From an uncultured Oscillospiraceae bacterium (GTDB lineage Bacteria > Bacillota > Clostridia > Oscillospirales > Oscillospiraceae): a DNA stretch of 9,034 nucleotides. Positions within the stretch are counted from its first letter, which is position 1. Each line of letters opens with the position of its first letter. Location: NCBI GenBank assembly GCA_934589145.1, contig CAKTNW010000058.1, positions 1 to 9,034 of the forward strand, in the 5' to 3' direction. Below are positions 1-5,966 of this stretch, in pieces. The notes under the pieces are model-generated. The model was not told where the DNA came from and made no database searches. It saw only the letters and a list, made by a program, of their open reading frames with translations. Both the position numbers and the translations under genes were made by a program.

Positions 1-1
1 A

Positions 2-412
2 GTTACTTGATTCTTCTTTATTTAATTGGGCGGGGTTCTCCTGAATTGGAGCGTCCAACATTGGATTTGCCTGTACGAGATTTTCCCGTATAGGTTTTTC
101 CTGTGTAGGTGATGGCGTTTTAGGCTGTTCCAAAATGGTGTACTCGATAGAGCCGAGCTGACCGTTTGCCCCACGGACACGCGCACGGATCAGGTAGCCG
201 TGTGCCTCCAACTCCCGAATACCACCGCTGATGCTGTCAATGCCGTCCTTGCAGATACGGGCAAGCCCCTTCATGGTGTAGTCCCAATTCTCCGGCAGGG
301 ACAGCATGAGAGATAAAAGTCCCTTCGCTTTTAGAGACAGCGACATATCTCGCAGATGATAGTTGGACATGACCGTATAATCCCTGGCCTTTTCGATACG
401 GAATACAGCCAT
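2..412 (-). CDS. Helix-turn-helix replication-initiator-like protein of an ICE (partial, 3' end beyond window)
   Basis: The first 137 residues are visible and the frame is open to the edge. The N-terminus MAVFRIEKARDYTVMSNYHL and the following LSLKAKGLLSLMLSLPENW are typical of a family common in conjugative elements of Clostridia, annotated as helix-turn-helix or replication initiator A-like. Residues about 20-95 form a winged-helix DNA-binding domain. Residues 96-137 are a hydrophilic linker with loose ENPxQ-type repeats, as in relatives; many relatives carry a further C-terminal domain that would lie off the window. The likely role is DNA binding in replication or maintenance of the excised element (inferred). 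The start at 412 matches the family N-terminus and has an AAGGAGGT site 6 nt upstream. An in-frame ATG at 508 would add 32 unrelated residues and has a poor ribosome site. Confidence 0.78.
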   Translation of the reverse strand, partial: MAVFRIEKARDYTVMSNYHLRDMSLSLKAKGLLSLMLSLPENWDYTMKGLARICKDGIDSISGGIRELEAHGYLIRARVRGANGQLGSIEYTILEQPKTPSPTQEKPIRENLVQANPMLDAPIQENPAQLNKEESSN

Positions 413-418
413 CTTCGC

Positions 419-426
419 ACCTCCTT
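419..426 (-). promoter_or_regulatory. Ribosome binding site of the ICE helix-turn-helix gene
   Basis: Reading leftward, AAGGAGGT ends six bases before the ATG at 412. It is a near-perfect Shine-Dalgarno sequence and decides this start over the in-frame ATG at 508, which has only a G-rich, poorly matched upstream stretch. Confidence 0.8.
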
Positions 427-460
427 CCTCTAAAAATGAAAAGTGTTGATTTCGATGGAA

Positions 461-552
461 AAAGCCTCCGTTTTGCCTCTCGGATGTGATCCATAGGAAA
501 ACACCCATGCCCGCCTGCTTACGACGGTCTGAGAGGAAAAAACAGAGGCTTT
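461..552 (-). promoter_or_regulatory. Long-range leader hairpin with T tract upstream of the ICE initiator gene
   Basis: Positions 461-474 and 539-552 are inverted repeats matching at 13 of 14 bases. Just inside them, 476-481 (CCTCTC) pairs with 531-536 (GAGAGG), giving a roughly 20-bp stem with one small internal loop around a 49-base centre. Read leftward, the second arm ends in GGAGGCTTTTT, so the structure resembles an intrinsic terminator or attenuator about 45 bases before the start codon at 412. A TATCAT box (563-568, leftward) upstream could be a -10 element, but I see no convincing -35 partner. The centre contains the in-frame ATG at 508, so the structure could also mask or expose a start. 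Function is inferred; the pairing is direct. Confidence 0.5.
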
Positions 553-599
553 CGCACCCTAAATGATACAGTTTTTGAGACGAGGACAGGTGCGGGTAT

Positions 600-632
600 A
601 AAAAAACGCCATAGGACGGCTGCCTATGGCGT
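600..632 (-). terminator. Leftward intrinsic terminator
   Basis: A perfect 10-bp stem (606-615 with 623-632, loop 616-622) is followed, reading leftward, by seven T residues. It would stop transcription coming from the uvrC side before it enters the ICE leader, insulating the element from its neighbour. There is no T tract on the other side, so it works in one direction only. Confidence 0.75.
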
Positions 633-642
633 GGGAACAGGA

Positions 643-676
643 AAAGGGCGCTGATATTTGCATATCAACGCCCTTT
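643..676. other. Hairpin next to the leftward terminator
   Basis: AAAGGGCG (643-650) pairs with CGCCCTTT (669-676), and TGATAT (652-657) pairs with ATATCA (662-667) around a TTGC loop. The 14 pairs are broken only by the C651/A668 mismatch. Read leftward it is followed by TTTTCC, so it may be a weak second terminator stacked before the one at 600-632. It could also be an integrase or accessory-factor site near the element end. Confidence 0.55.
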
Positions 677-703
677 GAGCCTGTCAGTATTTGATTGTTT
701 CGA

Positions 704-725
704 CTTCGCACCGTGTTTGCACCAT
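704..725. repeat. Two tandem 11-bp direct repeats, possible integrase arm-type sites
   Basis: CTTCGCACCGT (704-714) is followed directly by GTTTGCACCAT (715-725), matching at 8 of 11 positions, so equivalent bases lie one helical turn apart. The core TTCGCACC also occurs at 414-421 and 551-558, within the same 300 bp. Tn916-family integrases bind short tandem repeats near the element ends through their N-terminal domain, and the position about 35 bp inside the proposed boundary fits. Binding is inferred. Confidence 0.4.
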
Positions 726-727
726 GA

Positions 728-761
728 AAAACATTGATTTTACTGACTTTTTCAATGTTTT
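728..761. other. Inverted repeat with AT-rich core: possible ICE attachment core and/or uvrC terminator
   Basis: AAAACATTGA (728-737) is the exact reverse complement of TCAATGTTTT (752-761). The 14-base centre is a T tract, ACTGAC, then a T tract. It lies 21 bases downstream of the uvrC stop. Read leftward the stem ends in a T run, so it could act as a weak, AT-rich terminator for uvrC. Equally, paired arms around a short spacer at the edge of an ICE fit a core-type tyrosine-recombinase site. Both readings may hold. Confidence 0.45.
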
Positions 762-782
762 CTTATCTGGCGCTACCCCAGG

Positions 783-2615
783 TCAGTCCTCTTTTTTCGT
801 CTCCGGGTGCAGATGCTCATATACCGCCAGTGCCGCCGGGGCGGGCAGCACCTTCCGCAGATCGTCCAAGGACGCTGCTTCGATGGCCTTCACCGTGCCG
901 AAGCGCTTGAGCAGCGCCTGCTTCCGGGCCTCGCCGATGCCGGGGATGCCGTCCAGCTTGCCCCGGTAGGTGCGCTTTTTGTGCTTCTGCCGCTGGAAGG
1001 TGATGGCAAACCGGTGTACCTCCTCCTGAATGCGGCCGATCATGGTGAAGATGTGGGGCGACTGCTGGATGCCCAGCTCACTGCCCGCCACGGTGATCAG
1101 TGCCCGGGTGCGATGCCGGTCGTCCTTCACCATGCCCAGGATGGGGATGGATACCCCCGCCGCCCGCTCCGCCGCCAGGGCGGCGTGAACGTGGCCCAGG
1201 CCGCCGTCGATCAGCAGCAGGTCGGGCAGGGGCGGGAATTTCTCGTCGTCCCTGTGGGCAAACCGCCGCTCCAGCACCTCCTGCATGGCGACGTAGTCGT
1301 CGGGGCCCGTCAGGGTCTTGATGGCGAACTTGCGATAGTCCCGCTTCAGGGGCTTGCCGTCCACGAACACTACCATAGAGGCCACCATGTCGTCGCTGCC
1401 CAGGTTGGAGATGTCGTAGCTCTCCATCCGCCGGGGCACGGCGGGCAGCCGAGCCAGCGTCTGTAGGTCCGTCAGCGTTTTGGACAGCCGCTCCGACTCG
1501 GTGGTGATGCGCTCGGCTTCTTCCTTGGCATTCTGTGCCGCCATGTCCACCAGCTGGGAGCGCTCGCCCCGCTGGGGCGCCTTGACCGTCACCTTGTGGC
1601 CCGCCTGCCCCGTCAGCAGGGCGGCAAAGGTGTCGCTGCCGTCAAACAGGCTCGGCAGCAATATCTCACGGGGCAGCACCGCCTTGTCCAGATAGTACTG
1701 GCTCAGCACGGCGGACAGCACCTCGCTCTCTGCCTGGTCGGCGGCGGTGGGGAAGATCTCGATCTGGCGGCCCAGCAGGTCGCCGTTTTCAATGTGCAGC
1801 ACCGCCGCACCGCACCGCACCGGCCCGATGTACACGCCCCACACATCCGTGTCGGCGCACACCCCGGCGATGACCTGCTGCTGCTTGCCCAGCACCTGCA
1901 GGGCCTGCATCCGGTCCCGGAGGGCGGCGGCCTTTTCAAACTCCAGATCCTCCGCCGCCTGCTCCATCTCCTGCCGGAGATTCGCCGTCACCTGCCGCAG
2001 CTTGCCGCCCAGCAGCTCCGCCGCCTGGGCCATCCGGGCCTGATACTCCCCCTGGCCGGGGCCGTCGGGAGAGCAGAAGCCGTCGCATTTCCCAATGTGG
2101 TGGTTCAGGCAGGGCCGCTCCTTGCCGATGTCCCGGGGGAACTGGCGATTGCAGGTGGGCAGCTTCAGGGCGGCGCACACCGCCTGCAGGGCCGCCCGGG
2201 TCTCATGCCGACCGCCGAAGGGCCCGAAGTACCGGGCGCCGTCCTCCTCCGGCTTGTTCACCAGCGTGAACCGGGGATAGGGGGCTTTTTCATTCAGCCG
2301 CACGAAGGGATAACCCTTGTCGTCCTTCAGCAGGATGTTGTATCGGGGCTGGTGCCGCTTGATCAGGGAGTTCTCTAGGATCAGCGCCTCGAACTCGGTG
2401 CGCACCATGATGGTGTCGAAGTGATCCACCTGGGACACCATCATCCGGGTCTTTTCGTTGTGGCCGCTGCCGGACTGAAAGTACTGGCTAACGCGGTTTT
2501 TCAGCTTTTTCGCCTTGCCCACATAGATGACCAGCCCCGTTTTGTCCATCATGATGTACACGCCCGGGGACAGGGGCAGGCTGTCCGCCTTCTGCAGCAG
2601 CTCCTGTTTCGTCAT
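783..2615 (-). CDS. uvrC: UvrABC excinuclease subunit C
   Basis: Dual-incision nuclease of nucleotide excision repair; recruited by UvrB to damaged DNA, it cuts on both sides of the lesion. The 610 residues match the usual length. The GIY-YIG nuclease (about 12-95) shows GVY 18-20, YVG 31-33, R41 and E76, and makes the 3' cut. Cysteines 155, 169, 177 and 181 are the four expected to ligate the Fe-S cluster. A UVR domain (about 203-240) contacts UvrB. The RNase H-like nuclease for the 5' cut has YDISN (D401), a DD pair at 439-440, LLLIDGG (D470) and H534. Two helix-hairpin-helix motifs (about 553-603) close the protein. The start at 2615 has a G-rich ribosome site about 8 nt upstream. The open frame continues to 2774, but those 53 residues would cover the promoter and overlap the divergent gene. 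No uvrA or uvrB is in the window. Confidence 0.97.
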   Translation of the reverse strand: MTKQELLQKADSLPLSPGVYIMMDKTGLVIYVGKAKKLKNRVSQYFQSGSGHNEKTRMMVSQVDHFDTIMVRTEFEALILENSLIKRHQPRYNILLKDDKGYPFVRLNEKAPYPRFTLVNKPEEDGARYFGPFGGRHETRAALQAVCAALKLPTCNRQFPRDIGKERPCLNHHIGKCDGFCSPDGPGQGEYQARMAQAAELLGGKLRQVTANLRQEMEQAAEDLEFEKAAALRDRMQALQVLGKQQQVIAGVCADTDVWGVYIGPVRCGAAVLHIENGDLLGRQIEIFPTAADQAESEVLSAVLSQYYLDKAVLPREILLPSLFDGSDTFAALLTGQAGHKVTVKAPQRGERSQLVDMAAQNAKEEAERITTESERLSKTLTDLQTLARLPAVPRRMESYDISNLGSDDMVASMVVFVDGKPLKRDYRKFAIKTLTGPDDYVAMQEVLERRFAHRDDEKFPPLPDLLLIDGGLGHVHAALAAERAAGVSIPILGMVKDDRHRTRALITVAGSELGIQQSPHIFTMIGRIQEEVHRFAITFQRQKHKKRTYRGKLDGIPGIGEARKQALLKRFGTVKAIEAASLDDLRKVLPAPAALAVYEHLHPETKKED

Positions 2616-2645
2616 GACAAAGTCCCCCCTTCCAATGGTGCTCCC

Positions 2646-2674
2646 AGTATAGCACGCCGCCGCCCGTGCCGCAA
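2646..2674 (-). promoter_or_regulatory. Sigma-A-type promoter of uvrC
   Basis: Read leftward: TTGCGG (2674-2669), a 17-base spacer, then TATACT (2651-2646). The -10 box lies 30 bases upstream of the uvrC ATG at 2615, which supports that start. I see no LexA/SOS-box-like palindrome overlapping it. Confidence 0.7.
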
Positions 2675-2676
2675 GG

Positions 2677-2705
2677 TTGCTTTTTGTGGTGGGATATGGT
2701 ACCAT
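2677..2705 (+). promoter_or_regulatory. Candidate promoter of the NudC-type gene
   Basis: TTGCTT (2677-2682), a 17-base spacer and TACCAT (2700-2705) precede the ATG at 2737. Both boxes are weak matches (3 of 6 and 4 of 6). The -35 box lies only 2 bases from the -35 box of the divergent uvrC promoter, so the two could compete for RNA polymerase. Confidence 0.4.
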
Positions 2706-2736
2706 CAGAGAAAAACCACGAAAGAGGGAACGTTTT

Positions 2737-3555
2737 ATGATACAGGATATCGCGCCCCACCGGTTTGACCGCACCTATGTTATCGGAAAGCCCGACGCCA
2801 ACGACATCGCCCTGTGCGTGCGCAAGGGAAGGGTGCTGCTGCAAAGAGATGGCGACGGCTGGACCTTGCCCCGGTTCGGGACGGCCATCCCCACGGAGGA
2901 CGCCCTTCATGTGTTCTCGCTGGACGGGGTGGACTGCTATCTGGCCCGCACGCCGGACACCGTGCCGGAGGGCGCGGAATATGTGGACGTGGGCGGCATC
3001 CGGACGGTGCGGCCCATGGAGACGGCCTTCGCCGCCATCACCGCCGTACAGCTCCACCGGTGGTACGGCGCGCGGCAGTACTGCGGCCATTGCGGCCGCA
3101 AGATGAAGGTCAGCGACATCGAGCGGGCCATGGTCTGCCCGGCCTGCGGCCAGATCGAGTACCCCAAGATCTGCCCCGCCGTCATCGTGGCCGTCACCCA
3201 CGGGGACAAGCTGCTGCTGACCCGCTACGCCAACCGCCCCTTCCGGGGCTATGCCCTCATCGCCGGATTCGTGGAGATCGGCGAGACGCTGGAGGACACC
3301 GTCCACCGGGAGGTGATGGAGGAGGTGGGCGTGAAGGTGAAGAATCTGCGGTACTACAAGAACCAGCCCTGGGCCTTTACCGACACGCTGCTGACCGGCT
3401 TTTACTGTGAGCTGGACGGCGACCCGGACATCAACCTCGACCACAACGAGCTGTGCGAGGGTGTGTGGCTCTCCCGCGAGGAGATCCCCAGCCGGGAAAA
3501 CGACATCAGCCTGACCGCCGAGATGATCGAGCGATTCCGAAAAGGAGAAGAATAA
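2737..3555 (+). CDS. nudC: NudC-family NAD+/NADH diphosphatase (Nudix hydrolase)
   Basis: NudC enzymes hydrolyse NAD(H) to NMN(H) and AMP; several also remove NAD caps from RNA 5' ends. The 272 residues fit the family, with the usual order: a divergent N-terminal domain (1-110), a zinc ribbon with C116, C119, C134 and C137, then the Nudix fold. The Nudix box is complete at 177-199 (G177, E183, R191-E192, E195-E196, G198), including the glutamates that bind the catalytic metal. After the box, NQPW (209-212) stands where NudC proteins carry SQPWPF, the signature that separates NADH hydrolases from other Nudix families; the first residue and the tail (AFTDT) differ. The start at 2737 follows a GAGGGA ribosome site. 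It diverges from uvrC and ends in its own terminator, so it is probably monocistronic. The family is clear; substrate preference is inferred. Confidence 0.9.
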   Translation: MIQDIAPHRFDRTYVIGKPDANDIALCVRKGRVLLQRDGDGWTLPRFGTAIPTEDALHVFSLDGVDCYLARTPDTVPEGAEYVDVGGIRTVRPMETAFAAITAVQLHRWYGARQYCGHCGRKMKVSDIERAMVCPACGQIEYPKICPAVIVAVTHGDKLLLTRYANRPFRGYALIAGFVEIGETLEDTVHREVMEEVGVKVKNLRYYKNQPWAFTDTLLTGFYCELDGDPDINLDHNELCEGVWLSREEIPSRENDISLTAEMIERFRKGEE

Positions 3556-3556
3556 A

Positions 3557-3591
3557 CCAACAGCGCTGTCCACCGGACAGCGCTGGTTTTT
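3557..3591 (+). terminator. Intrinsic terminator of the NudC-type gene
   Basis: Two bases after the TAA stop, AGCGCTGTCC (3562-3571) pairs perfectly with GGACAGCGCT (3575-3584) around an ACC loop. AACC and GGTT extend the stem past a 3-base bulge, and a five-T run follows (3587-3591). It is a classic rightward terminator. Confidence 0.88.
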
Positions 3592-3611
3592 AAGTAAACA
3601 GCCTCGCAGAG

Positions 3612-3756
3612 TTCGCGGCGCGAACGCCGCGAAAGAATCAAATCATTTTTCCGGCGGCGTGTACGTCGGAAAAATTCTTCTCGGTCGCCAGTGTGTCCGA
3701 AGGACGCGCGCAGTCGGCCGCAGCCTTTTGGCAATGAAATCGAAGATTTCATGCCA
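3612..3756. repeat. Multi-hairpin intergenic element between nudC and recG
   Basis: Four stems sit in a row in about 145 bases. The first is 9 bp with a CGAA loop (3612-3620/3625-3633). The second is a 12-bp stem including one G-T pair (3645-3656/3664-3675). The third is an 8-bp stem with a GAA loop and two G-T pairs (3691-3698/3702-3709). The fourth is a 12-bp stem with one bulged A (3729-3741/3745-3756). The last lies 2 bases beyond the recG stop and could end recG transcripts or protect their 3' ends, although no T tract follows. I see no gene here. The chain of short GC-rich hairpins with GAA-type loops looks like a mobile intergenic repeat or an RNA, but only one copy is visible, so calling it a repeat is inference. 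Confidence 0.5.
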
Positions 3757-3758
3757 GT

Positions 3759-5813
3759 TTAATTCAAACTTTCCGCATTGATCTCAAACAACTCGTCAAT
3801 GCGGGCTTTCAGCTTCCTGTGCTCCGGGGCGGACAACTGCCCGTCCTGCGCCAGCAGGGCACGGGCGGCGGACTGTGCCTCGTCCAACAGCAGCATGTCG
3901 CAGTTGAGGTCGGCGATCTGCAGCATGGGCAGGCCGTGCTGCCGCTGGCCGAAGAAATCGCCGGGGCCACGGAGCTTCAGATCCTCCTCCGCGATCCTGA
4001 AGCCGTCGTTGGTGTCCGTCAGAGCCTTCAGCCGCCGCTTCGTCTCCTCGCCGCCACCCTGGGCCACCAGCACGCAGTAGCTCTTGGCCTTGCCCCGGCC
4101 CACGCGGCCCCGGAGCTGGTGGAGCTGGCTCAGGCCGAAGCGCTCGGCATTCTCCACCACCATCAGCGTGGCGTTGGGCACGTCCACGCCCACCTCCACC
4201 ACCGTGGTGGACACCAGAATATCCGTTTCGCCGACGGCAAAGGCCGCCATGACGGCCTCCTTCTCCTTGGCCTTCATCTTGCCGTGGAGCACCGCGATCC
4301 GCAGATCAGGGAAGGTCTCCTCCTGCAAGGTTTTGGCATAGGCCGTCACGGCCTTCCGCTCGTCGGGCAGGTCGTCGCCGTCGCCCACCAGCGGGCACAC
4401 GATGAACACCTGATGCCCCTCGGCCACCTGCTTGCGAATGAAACCGTTCAGCCGTGCCCGGTACCGCTCGTCCACGGCGAAGGTATCCACCTTCTGTCTG
4501 CCGGGGGGCAGCTCGTTGATGATGGACACGTCCAGATCGCCGTAGATGATCAGCGCCAGCGTCCGGGGAATGGGGGTGGCGGACAGCACCAGCATATGGG
4601 GGTTCTCCGCCTTCTGCCCCAGGGCCGACCGCTGGGCCACGCCGAAGCGGTGCTGCTCGTCGGTGATGACAAGGCCCAATTTTTGATACTGCACATCCTC
4701 CGTCAGCAGGGCGTGGGTACCGATGCACAGGCCGATGCTGCCGTCAGACAGCCCCTCCAGGATGGCCCGCCGCTCTCCCGCCTTTGTGGAGCCGGTCAGC
4801 AGCGCGCAGGAGATGCCGAAACGGGCGAAGAGGGGGGCGAGATTTTCATAGTGCTGCCGGGCCAGTATCTCCGTGGGGGCCATCAGGGCCGACTGCCAGC
4901 CGCTCTGGGCGGCGAACCACACGCAGGCGGCGGCCACCATGGTCTTGCCGCTGCCCACGTCGCCCTGACACAGCCGGTTCATGGGCCGTGCCGACGTCAT
5001 GTCGGCCACCGCGTCGCCGATGGCCTTCCTCTGGGCACCCGTCAGCGGGAAGGGAAGGGCGTCATAGAAGGGCTGCATGTCCGCGGCGCGGCACACCGGC
5101 CCCGCCACATCCACCCGCCGTGAGCGCAGCAGATGCAGCCCGCAGGTCACCAGAAACAGCTCCTCGAACACCAGCCGCCGGTGGGCCTGGCCCAGCGCCT
5201 CAAAGCTGGCGGGGAAGTGGATGTTTTCATAGGCGTAGTTGACATAACATAGCTGATGGGCCATGCGCACCTGATCCGGCAGCACGTCCGGCAGCAGCTC
5301 ACGGCACGCGTCCAGCCCCTGCCGTATGGCCTTTTGCAGCAGAAGCTGGCTGACGCCCTTGGTCAGCGGATACACCGGCATGATCCGGCCCGTCAACTGG
5401 TGCTGGCCCGACGGCTCCATCAAGGGATTCACCATCTGCCGCCGCAGCAGGTTCCCCTCCACCTTGCCGCAGAACACGAAGCTGTCCCCGGCGTGAAGGC
5501 TCTGCTGGCGATAGGCCTGGTTGAAGAACGTCACGTCCAGCACTCCGGTGTCGTCCACCGCCCGTACCTTCACCACCGTGCGCCCGCCGGGGATGCGGTG
5601 GCTGGTGGGCGCGGCGGCGATCATGGCCTGGCAGCAGGCCGTCTCCCCCACGGGAAGCTCCCGGATGGGATAGATGACGCTGCGATCCTCATACCGCCGG
5701 GGGAAGAAGCCGATCAGCTCCCGCAGCGTGGTGATCCCCAGCTTTTCCAGTGCCTTGGCCCGCGTCTCGCCGATGCCCTTGATGTACCGCACATTGGTGC
5801 CCAGATCCGCCAT
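3759..5813 (-). CDS. recG: ATP-dependent DNA helicase RecG
   Basis: Superfamily 2 double-stranded DNA translocase that regresses stalled replication forks and processes Holliday junctions and R-loops. The 684 residues match the family. An N-terminal helix-hairpin-helix-like start (IKGIGETRAKALEKLGI, 11-27) leads into the OB-fold wedge domain (about 60-150) that splits the fork. The motor shows Walker A GDVGSGKT (284-291), Walker B DEQH (385-388), SATPIPRTL (411-419), STTVVEVGVDVPNA in the second RecA-like lobe (535-548) and QLRGRVGRG (566-574). The TRG region that couples ATP hydrolysis to movement (about 605-629, FRIAEEDLKLRGPGDFFG) is complete. The start at 5813 has an AAGGAGG site 7 nt upstream and a good promoter behind it. 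It converges on the NudC-type gene and diverges from the glycosyltransferase gene, so it is probably transcribed alone. All core motifs are intact. Confidence 0.97.
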   Translation of the reverse strand: MADLGTNVRYIKGIGETRAKALEKLGITTLRELIGFFPRRYEDRSVIYPIRELPVGETACCQAMIAAAPTSHRIPGGRTVVKVRAVDDTGVLDVTFFNQAYRQQSLHAGDSFVFCGKVEGNLLRRQMVNPLMEPSGQHQLTGRIMPVYPLTKGVSQLLLQKAIRQGLDACRELLPDVLPDQVRMAHQLCYVNYAYENIHFPASFEALGQAHRRLVFEELFLVTCGLHLLRSRRVDVAGPVCRAADMQPFYDALPFPLTGAQRKAIGDAVADMTSARPMNRLCQGDVGSGKTMVAAACVWFAAQSGWQSALMAPTEILARQHYENLAPLFARFGISCALLTGSTKAGERRAILEGLSDGSIGLCIGTHALLTEDVQYQKLGLVITDEQHRFGVAQRSALGQKAENPHMLVLSATPIPRTLALIIYGDLDVSIINELPPGRQKVDTFAVDERYRARLNGFIRKQVAEGHQVFIVCPLVGDGDDLPDERKAVTAYAKTLQEETFPDLRIAVLHGKMKAKEKEAVMAAFAVGETDILVSTTVVEVGVDVPNATLMVVENAERFGLSQLHQLRGRVGRGKAKSYCVLVAQGGGEETKRRLKALTDTNDGFRIAEEDLKLRGPGDFFGQRQHGLPMLQIADLNCDMLLLDEAQSAARALLAQDGQLSAPEHRKLKARIDELFEINAESLN

Positions 5814-5845
5814 ACCGCCGCCTCCTTCCTATGGCTTTTTCTTTC

Positions 5846-5874
5846 ATTATACCAGTTTTCGCCGGGGAATACAA
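5846..5874 (-). promoter_or_regulatory. Sigma-A-type promoter of recG
   Basis: Read leftward: TTGTAT (5874-5869), a 17-base spacer and a perfect TATAAT (5851-5846), 32 bases before the recG ATG. The -10 box is consensus and the spacing ideal, so a fairly strong constitutive promoter is expected. Confidence 0.75.
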
Positions 5875-5898
5875 TGAAAAACCACCACACCTTGCCGG

Positions 5899-5927
5899 TT
5901 GCGCCGCCGGGAAGGATACGGTATAAT
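5899..5927 (+). promoter_or_regulatory. Sigma-A-type promoter of the glycosyltransferase gene
   Basis: TTGCGC (5899-5904), a 17-base spacer and a perfect TATAAT (5922-5927) lie 39 bases before the ATG at 5967. It diverges from the recG promoter, with 24 bases between the two -35 boxes. Confidence 0.75.
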
Positions 5928-5966
5928 AGACCCATCTGAAACGACGATCGGAAAGGAGCCGCTCTT

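Larger units (their letters stand above)
1..761. mobile_element. End of a Tn1549/CTn-like integrative and conjugative element (partial)
   Basis: This stretch is called mobile because of one recognisable cargo gene, a leftward helix-turn-helix initiator-like gene of the kind usually found at one end of Tn1549/CTn-type conjugative elements. It is also visibly lower in GC than the chromosomal genes that start at 783. Between that gene and the uvrC stop are leftward terminator-like hairpins, 11-bp tandem repeats and an inverted repeat with an AT-rich core, as expected where a tyrosine integrase acts. The integrase, relaxase and transfer genes would lie to the left, outside the window. The exact boundary is not proven: I place it inside or just beyond the inverted repeat at 728-761, because uvrC is intact and ends at 783. 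Confidence 0.6.

Noticed and set aside
237..494. 85-codon open frame on the minus strand
   Set aside because: It overlaps the ICE initiator-like gene in another frame. The initiator frame has the family N-terminus and ribosome site; this one has neither.
691..969. 92-codon open frame on the plus strand
   Set aside because: About two thirds lies antisense to the uvrC 3' end and no domain is visible. No ribosome site was seen before its start.
2677..2736. Upstream TTG start for the NudC-type gene
   Set aside because: It would put the candidate promoter inside the gene and lacks a ribosome site; the ATG at 2737 has GAGGGA at good spacing.
2616..2774. 53-residue N-terminal extension of UvrC
   Set aside because: It would cover the TTGCGG/TATACT promoter and overlap the divergent gene, and UvrC proteins start near MTKQELLQKADSLPLSPGVY.
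2488..3573. 361-codon open frame on the minus strand
   Set aside because: Antisense to the NudC-type gene and partly a frame shift of uvrC; no domain seen.
3402..3752. 116-codon open frame on the minus strand across the nudC-recG gap
   Set aside because: Its translation comes from the multi-hairpin element and the antisense of the NudC-type gene. Arg/Ser-rich with no domain; treated as a by-product of GC-rich stems.
3819..5123. 434-codon open frame on the plus strand
   Set aside because: It lies antisense inside recG, whose motifs are all intact. The translation is rich in His, Gly, Gln and Leu with no recognisable domain, as expected from the complement of a GC-rich gene.
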